Below are positions 6,960 through 15,743 of a stretch of DNA of 34,098 bases, one piece after another. Source of the stretch: Chitinophagaceae bacterium (GTDB lineage Bacteria > Bacteroidota > Bacteroidia > Chitinophagales > REEL01); the NCBI GenBank assembly GCA_007695095.1, contig REEL01000136.1:1-34098 (forward strand), given 5' to 3'. The position numbers and the translations under genes are program-made. Below the pieces are notes generated by a model, which worked only from the letters and a program-made list of their open reading frames with translations, ran no database searches and had not been told where the DNA came from. Numbering within the stretch: position 1 is the stretch's first letter; each line of letters starts with the position of its first letter.

Positions 6960-9056
6960 CTATTCTTCTTCTTTTTTTTCTTCCGGGTCTTTAGGATACT
7001 GAATTCTGGAGTGATGAATGCTTTTTAACATCTTCTTAAAAATCTCCCGAATACGGCTTATATCTCTAAAAGTAATATCACAGGAATCAAATTGATTATT
7101 GGATATTTTATGCTGAATCAGCTTGTCTACTAGATTATCGATATCTTCCGGTGTAGGGTTTGGTAAACTTCTGGTTGCAGCCTCCACAGTGTCAGCCATC
7201 ATTACTATTGCTGTTTCTTTAGAATAGGGCTCCGGCCCGGGATAAGTAAATTTATCAATATCTGATTCTGCTCCCGGGTTTTCTTTCAGATATTTTCTGT
7301 AAAAATACTCTACCCGGGTTGTCCCGTGATGTGTTTTTATAAAATCAATTATTTGTGGTGGTAATCCGGCTTTTTCAGCTTTTTTGACTCCCTCAATAAC
7401 ATGGTTTACAATTATTTCAGCACTTTTTAAGGGTGTAGTTTTCCCATGCGGATTTTCAATCCCCTGTTGATTTTCAATAAAATACATAGGTTGCTCCATT
7501 TTTCCGATATCGTGATACAGGGAGCCTACCTTTACCAATAAATGGTTTGCATTAACTTCCAGAGCTGCAGCTTCTGACAAATTAGCTACTTGCAATGTAT
7601 GCTGAAAAGTGCCGGGAGCTTTTATGGACAATTCTTTTATTAAAGGCTTGTTAACATCGCTTAACTCAATCAGGGAAATATCAGAAACAAAGCCAAAAAT
7701 CCTCTCGACCACATTTACCAATGGATAAGCAACTAAAGTCAATAATACACTTAAAAACAGCCAGCCTACATTTAAGAAATTAACGTCATTTATACTTTCT
7801 TCATGAAAAAGAGAAATACCAACATATACCAAAACATAAGATGTTAATATGAAAATATTTGCCGTAAAAATTTGTGACCATAACCGATATCTGTGATTTG
7901 CAAAAATAGCAACTGTACCTGCTATCATCTGCAACAAAATAAACTCAAAGCCATATGGAATTATAAAGCTCGTCAGTGCAAGTATAAAGATATATACAAA
8001 AAATGCAGCCCCCATGCCAAACAGAGTACGATAAACGATAGGCACTATACAAAACGGAATGGCATACAAAATTGGCAATTCGGTAATTGCAATACCGCGC
8101 ACCATCAGATACATTGCCAAAATAGTTATTAAAATGAATAAAAACTTTGGAAACTCCCAAAACAAGGTACTATTAAAGTTTCTAAGGTAAAACCCAAGAA
8201 TTATAAATAGGATTATAATTACCAGTGCCTGTCCTACTATTATCCACCAAATTTTTTCAGGACCAATAATCACATCTCTGTACATTTCTTCCAAAGATTT
8301 CAGTTCCTGATATTTTTCTTCAGTAATCAGCGTGCCCCGATTAATAATAATCTGACCTTCCTGTATCAGCCCCCTGGTCATAGAAATGGAAGAAGTTAGT
8401 TCATCCCGTGCTCTTTCGTTCAGGCTATCATTATATACGACATTATACTTCAGTTTACTTTCTAATAAATCAGAAAGCCTGTCATTAAATTTAAGGTCAT
8501 TTCGACCTGCCACTCGCTGTTGTAAAAGTTCAAAAGCATCATTAAAGTCAAAAAGCTTATCTATTTTAACTTTCCTTGCAACATTTGATTCGAGTAAATA
8601 AATTTCATTGACATCACTTTGAATTTCCCCCAAACCGCTGACAAAACCATTTTCATAAATTCTGTTCAACACCTGAATGCCTGCATTAAAGTGCAATACT
8701 GAGTCTGCACGACTGGCAACATTGTCTTCATTCCAGGACGAAAATGCCTGACTGAACGCCTGACGATAATCTTGAACTACCGTTTCTGCAACTTCCGGTT
8801 TAAGATCAAAATAAGGGATGAAATTTGCAATAAGCTCTTTTTTCTCCTTTTCAATTTCAGCGTCTGATTTTTTTACTGAAAAACTAAAAGGAGCTATCAT
8901 ATCATCATATTGCCATGGCTTACCTATGTCATAATCATATTGAAAGCTACGCTCCCTAGGTAAAAGATAAATAATTATCACCGCTGTAAGCAATAGTAAA
9001 GAATATCTAAAAATACGCCGGTACCTGAAAAGAAAAATGTTGAATATTTTTTTCAT
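6960..9056 (-). CDS. 7TM-HD phosphohydrolase, PgpH-type cyclic-di-AMP phosphodiesterase
   Basis: 698 residues. One TM helix (about 16-32) leads to an extracytoplasmic 7TMR-HDED-type domain (about 40-265), followed by some seven TM helices (270-455) and a cytoplasmic HD domain (about 480-670). Metal ligands are visible: H486, H515-D516 in LYHDIGK, H552, H576-H577, and a downstream D in MMADTVEA. The architecture is that of PgpH, which hydrolyses c-di-AMP to pApA in Firmicutes; the same role here is expected from family knowledge. The tail is strongly acidic and ends EEKKEEE. It converges on the rhomboid gene with 12 bp between the stop codons. A -7 box and a 17-bp palindrome lie in its leader. 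Confidence 0.92.
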   Translation of the reverse strand: MKKIFNIFLFRYRRIFRYSLLLLTAVIIIYLLPRERSFQYDYDIGKPWQYDDMIAPFSFSVKKSDAEIEKEKKELIANFIPYFDLKPEVAETVVQDYRQAFSQAFSSWNEDNVASRADSVLHFNAGIQVLNRIYENGFVSGLGEIQSDVNEIYLLESNVARKVKIDKLFDFNDAFELLQQRVAGRNDLKFNDRLSDLLESKLKYNVVYNDSLNERARDELTSSISMTRGLIQEGQIIINRGTLITEEKYQELKSLEEMYRDVIIGPEKIWWIIVGQALVIIILFIILGFYLRNFNSTLFWEFPKFLFILITILAMYLMVRGIAITELPILYAIPFCIVPIVYRTLFGMGAAFFVYIFILALTSFIIPYGFEFILLQMIAGTVAIFANHRYRLWSQIFTANIFILTSYVLVYVGISLFHEESINDVNFLNVGWLFLSVLLTLVAYPLVNVVERIFGFVSDISLIELSDVNKPLIKELSIKAPGTFQHTLQVANLSEAAALEVNANHLLVKVGSLYHDIGKMEQPMYFIENQQGIENPHGKTTPLKSAEIIVNHVIEGVKKAEKAGLPPQIIDFIKTHHGTTRVEYFYRKYLKENPGAESDIDKFTYPGPEPYSKETAIVMMADTVEAATRSLPNPTPEDIDNLVDKLIQHKISNNQFDSCDITFRDISRIREIFKKMLKSIHHSRIQYPKDPEEKKEEE

Positions 9057-9073
9057 GTTATTTTTTCATTTCA

Positions 9074-9090
9074 ACATCTTTAAAAGATGT
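9074..9090. promoter_or_regulatory. 17-bp perfect palindrome in the PgpH gene leader
   Basis: ACATCTTT-A-AAAGATGT has 8-bp arms around a single base. It lies between the predicted -7 box (9108-9101, minus) and the PgpH start at 9056, a position suited to an operator or a short mRNA hairpin. No regulator is identified. Confidence 0.4.
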
Positions 9091-9100
9091 CTGTTTCAAG

Positions 9101-9108
9101 CAAAAGTA
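9101..9108 (-). promoter_or_regulatory. Candidate -7 box of the PgpH gene (TACTTTTG)
   Basis: It matches TANNTTTG on the minus strand about 45 nt before the start codon. The -33 position holds TTT rather than TTG, so the match is partial. Confidence 0.35.
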
Positions 9109-9118
9109 TACCATTTCA

Positions 9119-9149
9119 TTGGTGGATAAAAATAAGTCTATTAACTTTG
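9119..9149 (+). promoter_or_regulatory. Promoter candidate of the thiolase gene
   Basis: TTG at 9119-9121, exactly 20 nt, then TAACTTTG at 9142-9149, fitting the Bacteroidota consensus. The predicted leader before the ATG at 9242 is about 85 nt. It is divergent from, and very close to, the PgpH promoter candidate. Confidence 0.5.
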
Positions 9150-9241
9150 TTTGAACAATTATCCCATTAAAACTTTAAAGTAAAGGTAGTATTTTATGGA
9201 TAATTCATTTTTATTCTAAAAGTTTAAAATTAATAAACGTA

Positions 9242-10420
9242 ATGAGAGATGTATTTATAGTATCCGCAGGGCGGACACCAATTGGAAGTTTTGGAGGATC
9301 GCTTTCCAAATTAACGGCAGTAGACCTTGGCGCTATAGTTATCAAGGAAGCTGTTAAAAGAGCGGGCATTGAACCCGATTCGGTGCAGGAAGTTTTCATG
9401 GGCAATGTAATTAGCGCTAATGTGGGTCAGGCTCCTGCCAAGCAGGCTGCTTTAAAAGCAGGACTTTCTGTTAACACTCCCTGTACAACAATCAATAAAG
9501 TTTGTGCCTCGGGGATGAAAGCTATCATGCTGGCAGCACAAAGTGTGATGTTGGGAGATAATGACATAGTTGTAGCCGGTGGCATGGAAAGCATGTCGAA
9601 CATTCCTTATTATGCAGAAAACGCCCGCTGGGGTTTGCGATTAGGAAATGCCAATATGGTTGATGGATTGCTAAGAGACGGATTAATGGATCCTTATAAA
9701 GGATATCATATGGGTAATGCAGCTGAGATATGCGCTGTTGACTGCAATATTTCCAGAGAAGAACAGGATAAATATGCTGTAGAAGCCTATAAAAGAACGG
9801 CTGCAGCTTATGACGCAGGTTACTTTAATGATGAATTGGTAGAAGTGGAAGTTCCACAAAGAAAAGGCGATCCCATCATCGTAAAAGAAGATGAAGAGTA
9901 CAAAAAAGTAAACTTTGATAAAATTGGTTCTTTAAGACCGGCTTTCAAAAAAGATGGAACTGTTACGGCAGCAAATGCTTCAAAAATTAATGATGGCGCT
10001 GCAGCTGTTGTTTTGATGAGTAAGGAAATGGTCGAAAAAACAGGAGCAAAGCCTTTGGCAAAAATAATCAGCTATGCTGATGCTTCTCAAGACCCTGAAC
10101 AATTTACAACTACACCGGCAAAGGCAATGCCCAAAGCAATTGAGAAAGGAAAGTTAAATCAAAGTGACATCGATTATTTTGAAATTAATGAGGCATTCTC
10201 GGTAGTTTCTTTGGCTAATATTCAAAAAATGAAACTTGACCCTTCAAAAGTTAATGTTTTTGGTGGAGCTGTTTCAATTGGACACCCCATAGGTGTTTCC
10301 GGTGCCAGAATAATTATAACTTTAATCTCTGTCTTAAATCATAAAAACGGAAAATTAGGATGTGCCGGAATATGCAATGGCGGCGGCGGTGCTTCGGCTA
10401 TGGTTATTGAAAAAATCTGA
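9242..10420 (+). CDS. atoB: Acetyl-CoA C-acetyltransferase (thiolase)
   Basis: 392 residues, the normal length for a biosynthetic or degradative thiolase. It condenses two acetyl-CoA to acetoacetyl-CoA, or runs in reverse (EC 2.3.1.9). The nucleophile C88 lies in NKVCASG, H348 in GHPIG and the acid/base C378 in ICNGGGGAS, matching the spacing of the Zoogloea enzyme. The N terminus MRDVFIVSAGRTPIGSFGG is typical and supports the ATG at 9242. An AtoE-like short-chain fatty acid transporter gene lies about 3 kb downstream, which hints at acetoacetate or butyrate metabolism (inference). It is separated from cinA by a stem-loop and a promoter candidate. Confidence 0.95.
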   Translation: MRDVFIVSAGRTPIGSFGGSLSKLTAVDLGAIVIKEAVKRAGIEPDSVQEVFMGNVISANVGQAPAKQAALKAGLSVNTPCTTINKVCASGMKAIMLAAQSVMLGDNDIVVAGGMESMSNIPYYAENARWGLRLGNANMVDGLLRDGLMDPYKGYHMGNAAEICAVDCNISREEQDKYAVEAYKRTAAAYDAGYFNDELVEVEVPQRKGDPIIVKEDEEYKKVNFDKIGSLRPAFKKDGTVTAANASKINDGAAAVVLMSKEMVEKTGAKPLAKIISYADASQDPEQFTTTPAKAMPKAIEKGKLNQSDIDYFEINEAFSVVSLANIQKMKLDPSKVNVFGGAVSIGHPIGVSGARIIITLISVLNHKNGKLGCAGICNGGGGASAMVIEKI

Positions 10421-10432
10421 TAATTACTAATA

Positions 10433-10482
10433 AAAAGCTGTTTTAACGTACGTACTTATAAATGTATGTTTGAGCAGCTTTT
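10433..10482 (+). terminator. Stem-loop between thiolase and cinA
   Basis: AAAAGCTG (10433-10440) pairs with CAGCTTTT (10475-10482). A further inner stem of ACGTAC with GTATGT uses one G:U pair. It begins 12 nt after the thiolase stop and ends in TTTT, so it could be a weak terminator. Its 3' half overlaps the cinA promoter candidate. Confidence 0.4.
10465..10472 (+). promoter_or_regulatory. Candidate -7 box of cinA (TATGTTTG)
   Basis: It matches TANNTTTG; the -33 position 20 nt upstream is TTT. The predicted start point lies about 16 nt before the ATG at 10495. Confidence 0.4.
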
Positions 10483-10494
10483 CATACTATACAT

Positions 10495-11742
10495 ATGAAC
10501 GTATCTGTAATCACCATTGGTGATGAAATTCTTTATGGACAGACAGTAGATACAAACTCAGCCTGGATCGGTGAACAATGCTCACTACTGGGTTTAAATG
10601 TAATAAAAGTAGTTTCAATTGGTGATGACGAAGCGGAGATTAAGCATACTTTACAAGAATTGTTAAAAGTGTGTGAAATAGTATTCATTACCGGTGGCTT
10701 AGGACCAACCAATGATGATTTAACAAAAAAAACACTGGCTTCCTTTTTTGAAAGTGGTTGGAAAACAGACGAACAGGTTTTAAAAGATATAGAAGAGCGT
10801 TTTAAAAACCGCAGAGCTTCCATGCTTCAAAGCAATATTGATCAGGCAAATATTCCTGACAATGCCAAAGCAGTCAGAAATTTGTACGGAACAGCTCCGG
10901 GAATGTGGTTTGAGCTAAACGGAAAAGTTGTTATTTCTATGCCGGGCGTGCCCCATGAAATGAAACAGATGATGCAAAACAGCATTTTCCCGCAAATCAA
11001 AAAGAAATATAAGCTGCCATTAATTTTGCACAGGTATATACTAACAGCAGGTGTTGGTGAATCTATTATAGCTGAAAAGCTTATTGATTTCGAAAAGACC
11101 TTGCCCGCACATATAAGATTGGCTTATTTACCCGGAATTGCAAAAGTAAAGCTCAGACTAACTGCCAGAGGAAATGATTTTGATTCAATGGATAAGGAAC
11201 TGCAGCAACTGACCAAAAATCTGGATAAGTTATTGCACAAGCATATTTACGGTTATAATGAAGATACTCTTGAGGGCTCTGTTTTAAAGCTTTTTAAAGA
11301 AAAAAAACTGAAGTTAGCTGTTGCTGAATCATGCACAGGTGGTCAAGTTGCGGGGACATTAGTTTCGGTTGCCGGTTCTTCTGCTTATTTTGAAGGTGGC
11401 ATTATTGCGTATAACAATGAAGTTAAAAAAAACTTATTGGATGTTAAAAGCGATACTTTGGAAAAATATGGAGCTGTAAGTGAAGAAACTGTAATTGAAA
11501 TGGTAAAAGGAGTATGTAAAAAATTTAATGCCGATATAGGATTAGCTGTTTCCGGAATCGCAGGACCCAAAGGAGGCACACCGGAAAAACCGGTAGGCAC
11601 AGTATGGATTGCCTTTGGAAAAACTGACAATATTCAAACAAAAAAACTGAGTTTACCGGGCAACCGAAAACTAAATATTTTAGGAACAACCCTGATAAGT
11701 CTTAATGAGTTGAGGAAATATGTCAGTACTCAAATTGGATAA
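10495..11742 (+). CDS. cinA: CinA-like protein (nicotinamide mononucleotide deamidase / competence-damage family)
   Basis: 415 residues, full family length. The N-terminal molybdopterin-binding-like (MoCF) domain covers about 1-170, with GGLGPTNDD at 67-75 and the start SVITIGDEILYGQTVDTNS. After a linker, the C-terminal CinA/PncC amidohydrolase domain (about 258-412) carries ESCTGG at 278-283 and SGIAGPKGG near 353-361. The known activities of the family are NMN deamidation for pyridine-nucleotide salvage and ADP-ribose pyrophosphatase. The link with competence comes from genetics in other bacteria. It lies between thiolase and E2 with its own promoter candidate, so it is probably not part of a metabolic operon. 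Confidence 0.94.
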   Translation: MNVSVITIGDEILYGQTVDTNSAWIGEQCSLLGLNVIKVVSIGDDEAEIKHTLQELLKVCEIVFITGGLGPTNDDLTKKTLASFFESGWKTDEQVLKDIEERFKNRRASMLQSNIDQANIPDNAKAVRNLYGTAPGMWFELNGKVVISMPGVPHEMKQMMQNSIFPQIKKKYKLPLILHRYILTAGVGESIIAEKLIDFEKTLPAHIRLAYLPGIAKVKLRLTARGNDFDSMDKELQQLTKNLDKLLHKHIYGYNEDTLEGSVLKLFKEKKLKLAVAESCTGGQVAGTLVSVAGSSAYFEGGIIAYNNEVKKNLLDVKSDTLEKYGAVSEETVIEMVKGVCKKFNADIGLAVSGIAGPKGGTPEKPVGTVWIAFGKTDNIQTKKLSLPGNRKLNILGTTLISLNELRKYVSTQIG

Positions 11743-11765
11743 ATTCTAAAAATCAGCTAATTTTG
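11735..11765 (+). promoter_or_regulatory. Promoter candidate of the E2 acyltransferase gene
   Basis: TTG at 11735-11737, exactly 20 nt, then TAATTTTG at 11758-11765. The -33 box lies in the last codons of cinA. The predicted start point lies about 17 nt before the ATG at 11789, with an AGGTG just upstream of that ATG. Confidence 0.55.
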
Positions 11766-11788
11766 GCAAAACTTTAAAAAGGTGTGAT

Positions 11789-13141
11789 ATGGCTCAAGTG
11801 GAATTGATAATGCCCAAAATGGGTGAGAGTATAATGGAAGCGACTATTTTGAAATGGTTAAAAAAAGAAGGTGACCGTATTGAAGAAGAGGAGTCGGTTC
11901 TTGAAATAGCTACAGACAAAGTAGACTCCGAAGTACCGGCACCTACTGAGGGAGTTATTTCAAAAATATTATTTGAAGAAGGCGAAACTGTAGAAGTAGG
12001 AAAAGTGATTGCTATCATTCAAACTGAAGCAGATAGCGGATCACAAGCAGTTACTACCGACAGCCCAACAAAAAGCAAGTCTGAAAGTACAGCCACAGAG
12101 CCTGTTGCATCAGAAAAAGCAACTCCAACTAAAGAAACCTCTGTTGAAATAGATAAAAGTAAAGCCAGCAGATTCTATTCACCACTTGTTTTAAATATCG
12201 CTAAAACAGAAAATGTTTCTATGGACGAATTGGAATCCATTGAGGGAAGTGGTCTGAACAACAGAGTTACGAAAGCTGACATGCTGAACTATCTGGAAAA
12301 TCGCAAGGATTCACCTCAGCAAGCTGAAACTAAAACGCAAACAGCTAAAACTGAAACTGCTCCAACTCCTCAAAAATCTACATCTATTCAGGTTGAAGAA
12401 CATCGTTTGCCGGCCAGCATTTATAATGGAAATGTAGAAGTTATTGAAATGGACAGAATGCGTAAACTCATTTCAAAAAATATGGGTTTATCGAAAAGAA
12501 TATCTCCGCATGTAACTTCATTTGTTGAAGCTGATGTAACAAACATGGTTCTTTGGAGAAATAAGATAAAAAATTCATTTCAGGAAAAAGAAGGTGAAAA
12601 AATCACTTTTACTCCCCTATTCATTGAAGCAGTAATAAAAGCATTAAAAGATTTCCCTTTGGTCAACATTTCAGTTGACGGAGATAATATTATTCGTCAT
12701 AAAGATTTACATATCGGAATGGCAACAGCCCTCCCAAGTGGAAATTTGATTGTTCCTGTAATTAAAAATGCAGACCAAATGAATCTGGTAGGACTTACTA
12801 AAAAAGTGAATGATTTAGCTAACCGTGCCAGAACAAATAAATTAAAAGCTGACGAAATTGAAGGTGGAACTTTCACTATTACAAATGTCGGTACTTTTGG
12901 AAATGTGATGGGAACCCCAATTATTATGCAACCACAAGTTGCAATTCTTGCTACAGGTGCCATTCGCAAAAAACCGGTGGTTATGGAAACTGAAGCCGGA
13001 GATACAATTGCTATCAGACAAATGATGTATCTCTCTCTTTCTTATGACCACAGAGTTGTAGACGGGTTTTTAGGAGGATCTTTCCTGAGAAAAATTGCAG
13101 ATTATATGGAGGCTTTTGACTCAAAAAGAGAAGTTTATTAA
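11789..13141 (+). CDS. Dihydrolipoamide acyltransferase, E2 of a 2-oxo acid dehydrogenase complex
   Basis: 450 residues. The lipoyl domain (about 1-78) carries the lipoylated lysine K44 in ATDKVDSE. A Ser/Thr/Lys/Pro-rich linker follows, then the E1/E3-binding domain (about 125-170, ASRFYSPLVLNIAKTENV), a second flexible linker and the catalytic acyltransferase core (about 215-450) with HRVVDG (H421, D425) near the C terminus. The domain set suits the branched-chain or 2-oxoacid E2 type as well as a pyruvate E2, and the sequence alone does not fix the substrate. No E1 or E3 gene is adjacent, so it is a stand-alone E2 locus with its own promoter candidate. Confidence 0.94.
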   Translation: MAQVELIMPKMGESIMEATILKWLKKEGDRIEEEESVLEIATDKVDSEVPAPTEGVISKILFEEGETVEVGKVIAIIQTEADSGSQAVTTDSPTKSKSESTATEPVASEKATPTKETSVEIDKSKASRFYSPLVLNIAKTENVSMDELESIEGSGLNNRVTKADMLNYLENRKDSPQQAETKTQTAKTETAPTPQKSTSIQVEEHRLPASIYNGNVEVIEMDRMRKLISKNMGLSKRISPHVTSFVEADVTNMVLWRNKIKNSFQEKEGEKITFTPLFIEAVIKALKDFPLVNISVDGDNIIRHKDLHIGMATALPSGNLIVPVIKNADQMNLVGLTKKVNDLANRARTNKLKADEIEGGTFTITNVGTFGNVMGTPIIMQPQVAILATGAIRKKPVVMETEAGDTIAIRQMMYLSLSYDHRVVDGFLGGSFLRKIADYMEAFDSKREVY

Positions 13142-13330
13142 TATCTTTCTCTGCTACTATTAGTCCGTGAATTGGTGATGTATATTTAACCTTGGGTGAC
13201 AACCTGAATTATTTATGCTGTACCCGATACCTAATACAATTGATATAAAGTGTTCTGAATTTCAAAATGATATTTAGGTGAGTCACTAATACAAGCATTT
13301 TTCTGATAACTCCAACCAACATCAGCTATT

Positions 13331-14698
13331 CTAAAAAATCAATAAAGAAAGGATAAAAATTACGGTTCCAATAAGCATTGTCATCAAAGTATAGGGTAAT
13401 ATTTCCTGAACTTTTAAACCGGTAATCCCCAATAATGGCAGTGCCCAGATTGGCTGAATCATATTGGTTAACTGATCTCCATACACCAGAGCCATTATGG
13501 CTTTTGGCAGAGGAATCCCCAGACTCCCGGCAGCTTCAATAATAATTGGCCCTTGCACAGCCCACTGGCCTCCCCCACTGGGTACAAAGACATTTACAAT
13601 TCCTGCACTAAAAAGCGTAAAAATTGGAAACGTATATTCATTAGAAATGCTCACAAAAAATTCCGAGAAAATAATCATGAGACCGGAATATTTCATAATT
13701 CCCATAATCCCGGCATATAAAGGAAATTGAATCATAACTCCGGCACTACTTTTAATTGAATTTTCAGCTGCTTTTACAAAATTGAAAAAGTTACCATGAA
13801 AAAATATGCATAAACCAAACAGGGTAAAATTGATAAAATTAAAGTTTAAAAAGTCAAGACTCAATTGCTCCGGCAATATAAAAGCTTTATAAAAAGCAAA
13901 TAGGATAAACAGCAAGCCAAAGAAACGACCAAATACATAGGAAAAATCAATTTTTTCAGCATAAGCTGCATGTATTTTAGTGTCAGAAGCAGTTTTTGAT
14001 TCCGGTACTTTAAATTCTTTAGGAATTGAGCGTTTACCCAACAGAAAGTAAAATGCAGGAATGCACAATAGCAATAGAGCTGAAGAGAAAAGATTCATGC
14101 CCGAGAAAATCGTTTCAGACATTGACATTACACCCATTTGATCTACCAAAAAGTGATTAGCATCAGAAACAATTAAAGGTGCCGAACCGGAAAGTCCGCC
14201 ATGCCAAACCATAAAACCGGAATAAGCTGCAGCACCAACTACCGGATAGTAAAGCGGTATGTTATTTTGTCTGGCATGTTCACCGACTTTTTTTGCAAAA
14301 ACAGCTCCAAAAATCAGCCCTAAACCCCAATTAAACAAAGTAACTATAATAGTAAGAAATGCTACTAAAGCAGCTGCTAAAGATGTGGTTTTACAGTATT
14401 TTAGAAAAAAGGCAATCGCTTTATCTACGGCAGGTGTTAATGCAAGTACATGTCCTAAAACTAATACAAGCATCATTTGCATGGTAAATGCCAACAGTTC
14501 CCAAAATCCGGTTTCCCAATATGTGGCTACCTCAGGTATATATTGCAACACACTTACCGCATAAGATGTATTTCCGTTATCGGGAGTAGTTATTAGCAAT
14601 GCCAGAAAGAAAGTTAAAAAACTTAAAACAACGGCTATGCTAAAAGGCATTGGTAAAAAACGCCTGAATAAAGTTATGAAGGTATCTTTAAATCCCAT
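13331..14698 (-). CDS. AtoE-like short-chain fatty acid transporter (TIGR00366 type)
   Basis: 455 residues and almost entirely hydrophobic, with about twelve TM helices and a soluble loop near 220-245. The sequence features NWGLGLIFGAVFAKKVGEHARQ, AYSGFMVWHGGLSGSAPL and VNVFVPSGGGQWAVQGP are typical of the AtoE/short-chain fatty acid permease family. The Gly-rich PSGGGQW stretch near residues 374-380 is probably functionally important. The expected role is uptake of acetoacetate, butyrate or related acids, which fits the thiolase gene at 9242. It converges on the E2 gene across a 189-bp gap with no recognisable feature. Confidence 0.85.
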   Translation of the reverse strand: MGFKDTFITLFRRFLPMPFSIAVVLSFLTFFLALLITTPDNGNTSYAVSVLQYIPEVATYWETGFWELLAFTMQMMLVLVLGHVLALTPAVDKAIAFFLKYCKTTSLAAALVAFLTIIVTLFNWGLGLIFGAVFAKKVGEHARQNNIPLYYPVVGAAAYSGFMVWHGGLSGSAPLIVSDANHFLVDQMGVMSMSETIFSGMNLFSSALLLLCIPAFYFLLGKRSIPKEFKVPESKTASDTKIHAAYAEKIDFSYVFGRFFGLLFILFAFYKAFILPEQLSLDFLNFNFINFTLFGLCIFFHGNFFNFVKAAENSIKSSAGVMIQFPLYAGIMGIMKYSGLMIIFSEFFVSISNEYTFPIFTLFSAGIVNVFVPSGGGQWAVQGPIIIEAAGSLGIPLPKAIMALVYGDQLTNMIQPIWALPLLGITGLKVQEILPYTLMTMLIGTVIFILSLLIF

Positions 14699-14770
14699 AA
14701 ATATTTATACCGGATAAAAGTATAAAATTGTTATTTGAATATGGGAATATTGAAAGAAAAAAGTTTTAGG

Positions 14771-15649
14771 TTATCTTCTGATACTTATGCGATTGGTATG
14801 TCTGAAATCTGCTGATTTAACTTCAAAAATATACATACCGTTTGAAAGGTGATTCGGGATATCAATGCTAATTTCTTTATTACCTCTCTCAACCTGAGGA
14901 ATCGTTTGCTGATAAACCCGTGTGCCTAAAACATCATACAGATTAATTTCAAAGCTTGTAGTTCTATCTGTTTCTACTAAAATAAAGAATCGGTTAGTAA
15001 CAGGATTGGGGCCGGCTCTTACAACTCTTTTCTGTAAATTCTTTGAAGCAATATCACGTGCAGAAACAGCCGTATAGTCCAAAGAAACATAATCAATATG
15101 AATTTCGCCCTCTGTAAACTGATTGTAAATAGTGCTTATGGCAACCACAACTATTGAATCCGGAGTTCCCTCCTCTGTATAGCTAATAACGGCCTCAAAA
15201 GGAGCAAATGACTGAGTAGTACCTCCAAATAAAGCAGCACCTTCACCTATGAGTACATTGTTTTTATAAGCAGAAATCCCAACCGCTGCCGAATCTCCGG
15301 GAAGTAAGTTTGTCTGAACAGAACCTCTTAAAACATGTGGTTTTTGAGAAACAGACATTCCTTTTTGTATAAATGCCGGATAATTACCCTCCGCTCCATC
15401 AATATCAGTACGATTAAATGTCACTAACTGAACAGAGTAATCTCCCTGATTAGCCATAGTACTTTTATTTACCCCAAAAGGACCATTAGGTGTAAATGCA
15501 TGTATATAAAAATCGCTATTTTCCCAGGCTATTGGTTCGTCAAATCCTCTGTCGTCTGTCCATTGTGAAAAATCGGAGTTAGGCAACTGAACAGCATATA
15601 GAAAAGTAATTGTTAAAAAGGAAAAGAGAGTAAGTAGAATTGCTTTCAT
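14771..15649 (-). CDS. Secreted protein with T9SS type A sorting domain
   Basis: 292 residues. A Sec signal peptide (about 1-19) is followed by a beta-sandwich-like region (20-195) whose opening (LPNSDFSQWTDDRGFDEPIAWENSD) resembles carbohydrate-binding-like or PCMD-type jelly-roll domains. The last 80 residues form a T9SS C-terminal domain: RAGPNPVTNRFFI, INLYDVLGTRVYQQ, LSNGMYIFEVKS and a final SIRR. The sorting domain directs outer-membrane translocation and surface attachment or release. No catalytic motif is seen, so the passenger function is unknown. It lies 72 nt upstream of the AtoE-like gene on the same strand. Confidence 0.85.
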   Translation of the reverse strand: MKAILLTLFSFLTITFLYAVQLPNSDFSQWTDDRGFDEPIAWENSDFYIHAFTPNGPFGVNKSTMANQGDYSVQLVTFNRTDIDGAEGNYPAFIQKGMSVSQKPHVLRGSVQTNLLPGDSAAVGISAYKNNVLIGEGAALFGGTTQSFAPFEAVISYTEEGTPDSIVVVAISTIYNQFTEGEIHIDYVSLDYTAVSARDIASKNLQKRVVRAGPNPVTNRFFILVETDRTTSFEINLYDVLGTRVYQQTIPQVERGNKEISIDIPNHLSNGMYIFEVKSADFRHTNRISIRR

Positions 15650-15743
15650 TTTATAATCATTTTTTTAACCGTATTAAATAATACTTCTGCGACTTAAAAT
15701 ATAGCAAAAATTAAGCCACAAAACGATTCAAATAAAATATACT

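Noticed and set aside
13142-13330. Possible gene remnant or terminator between the E2 and AtoE genes
   Set aside because: No convincing reading frame, hairpin or repeat was found in the 189 bp.
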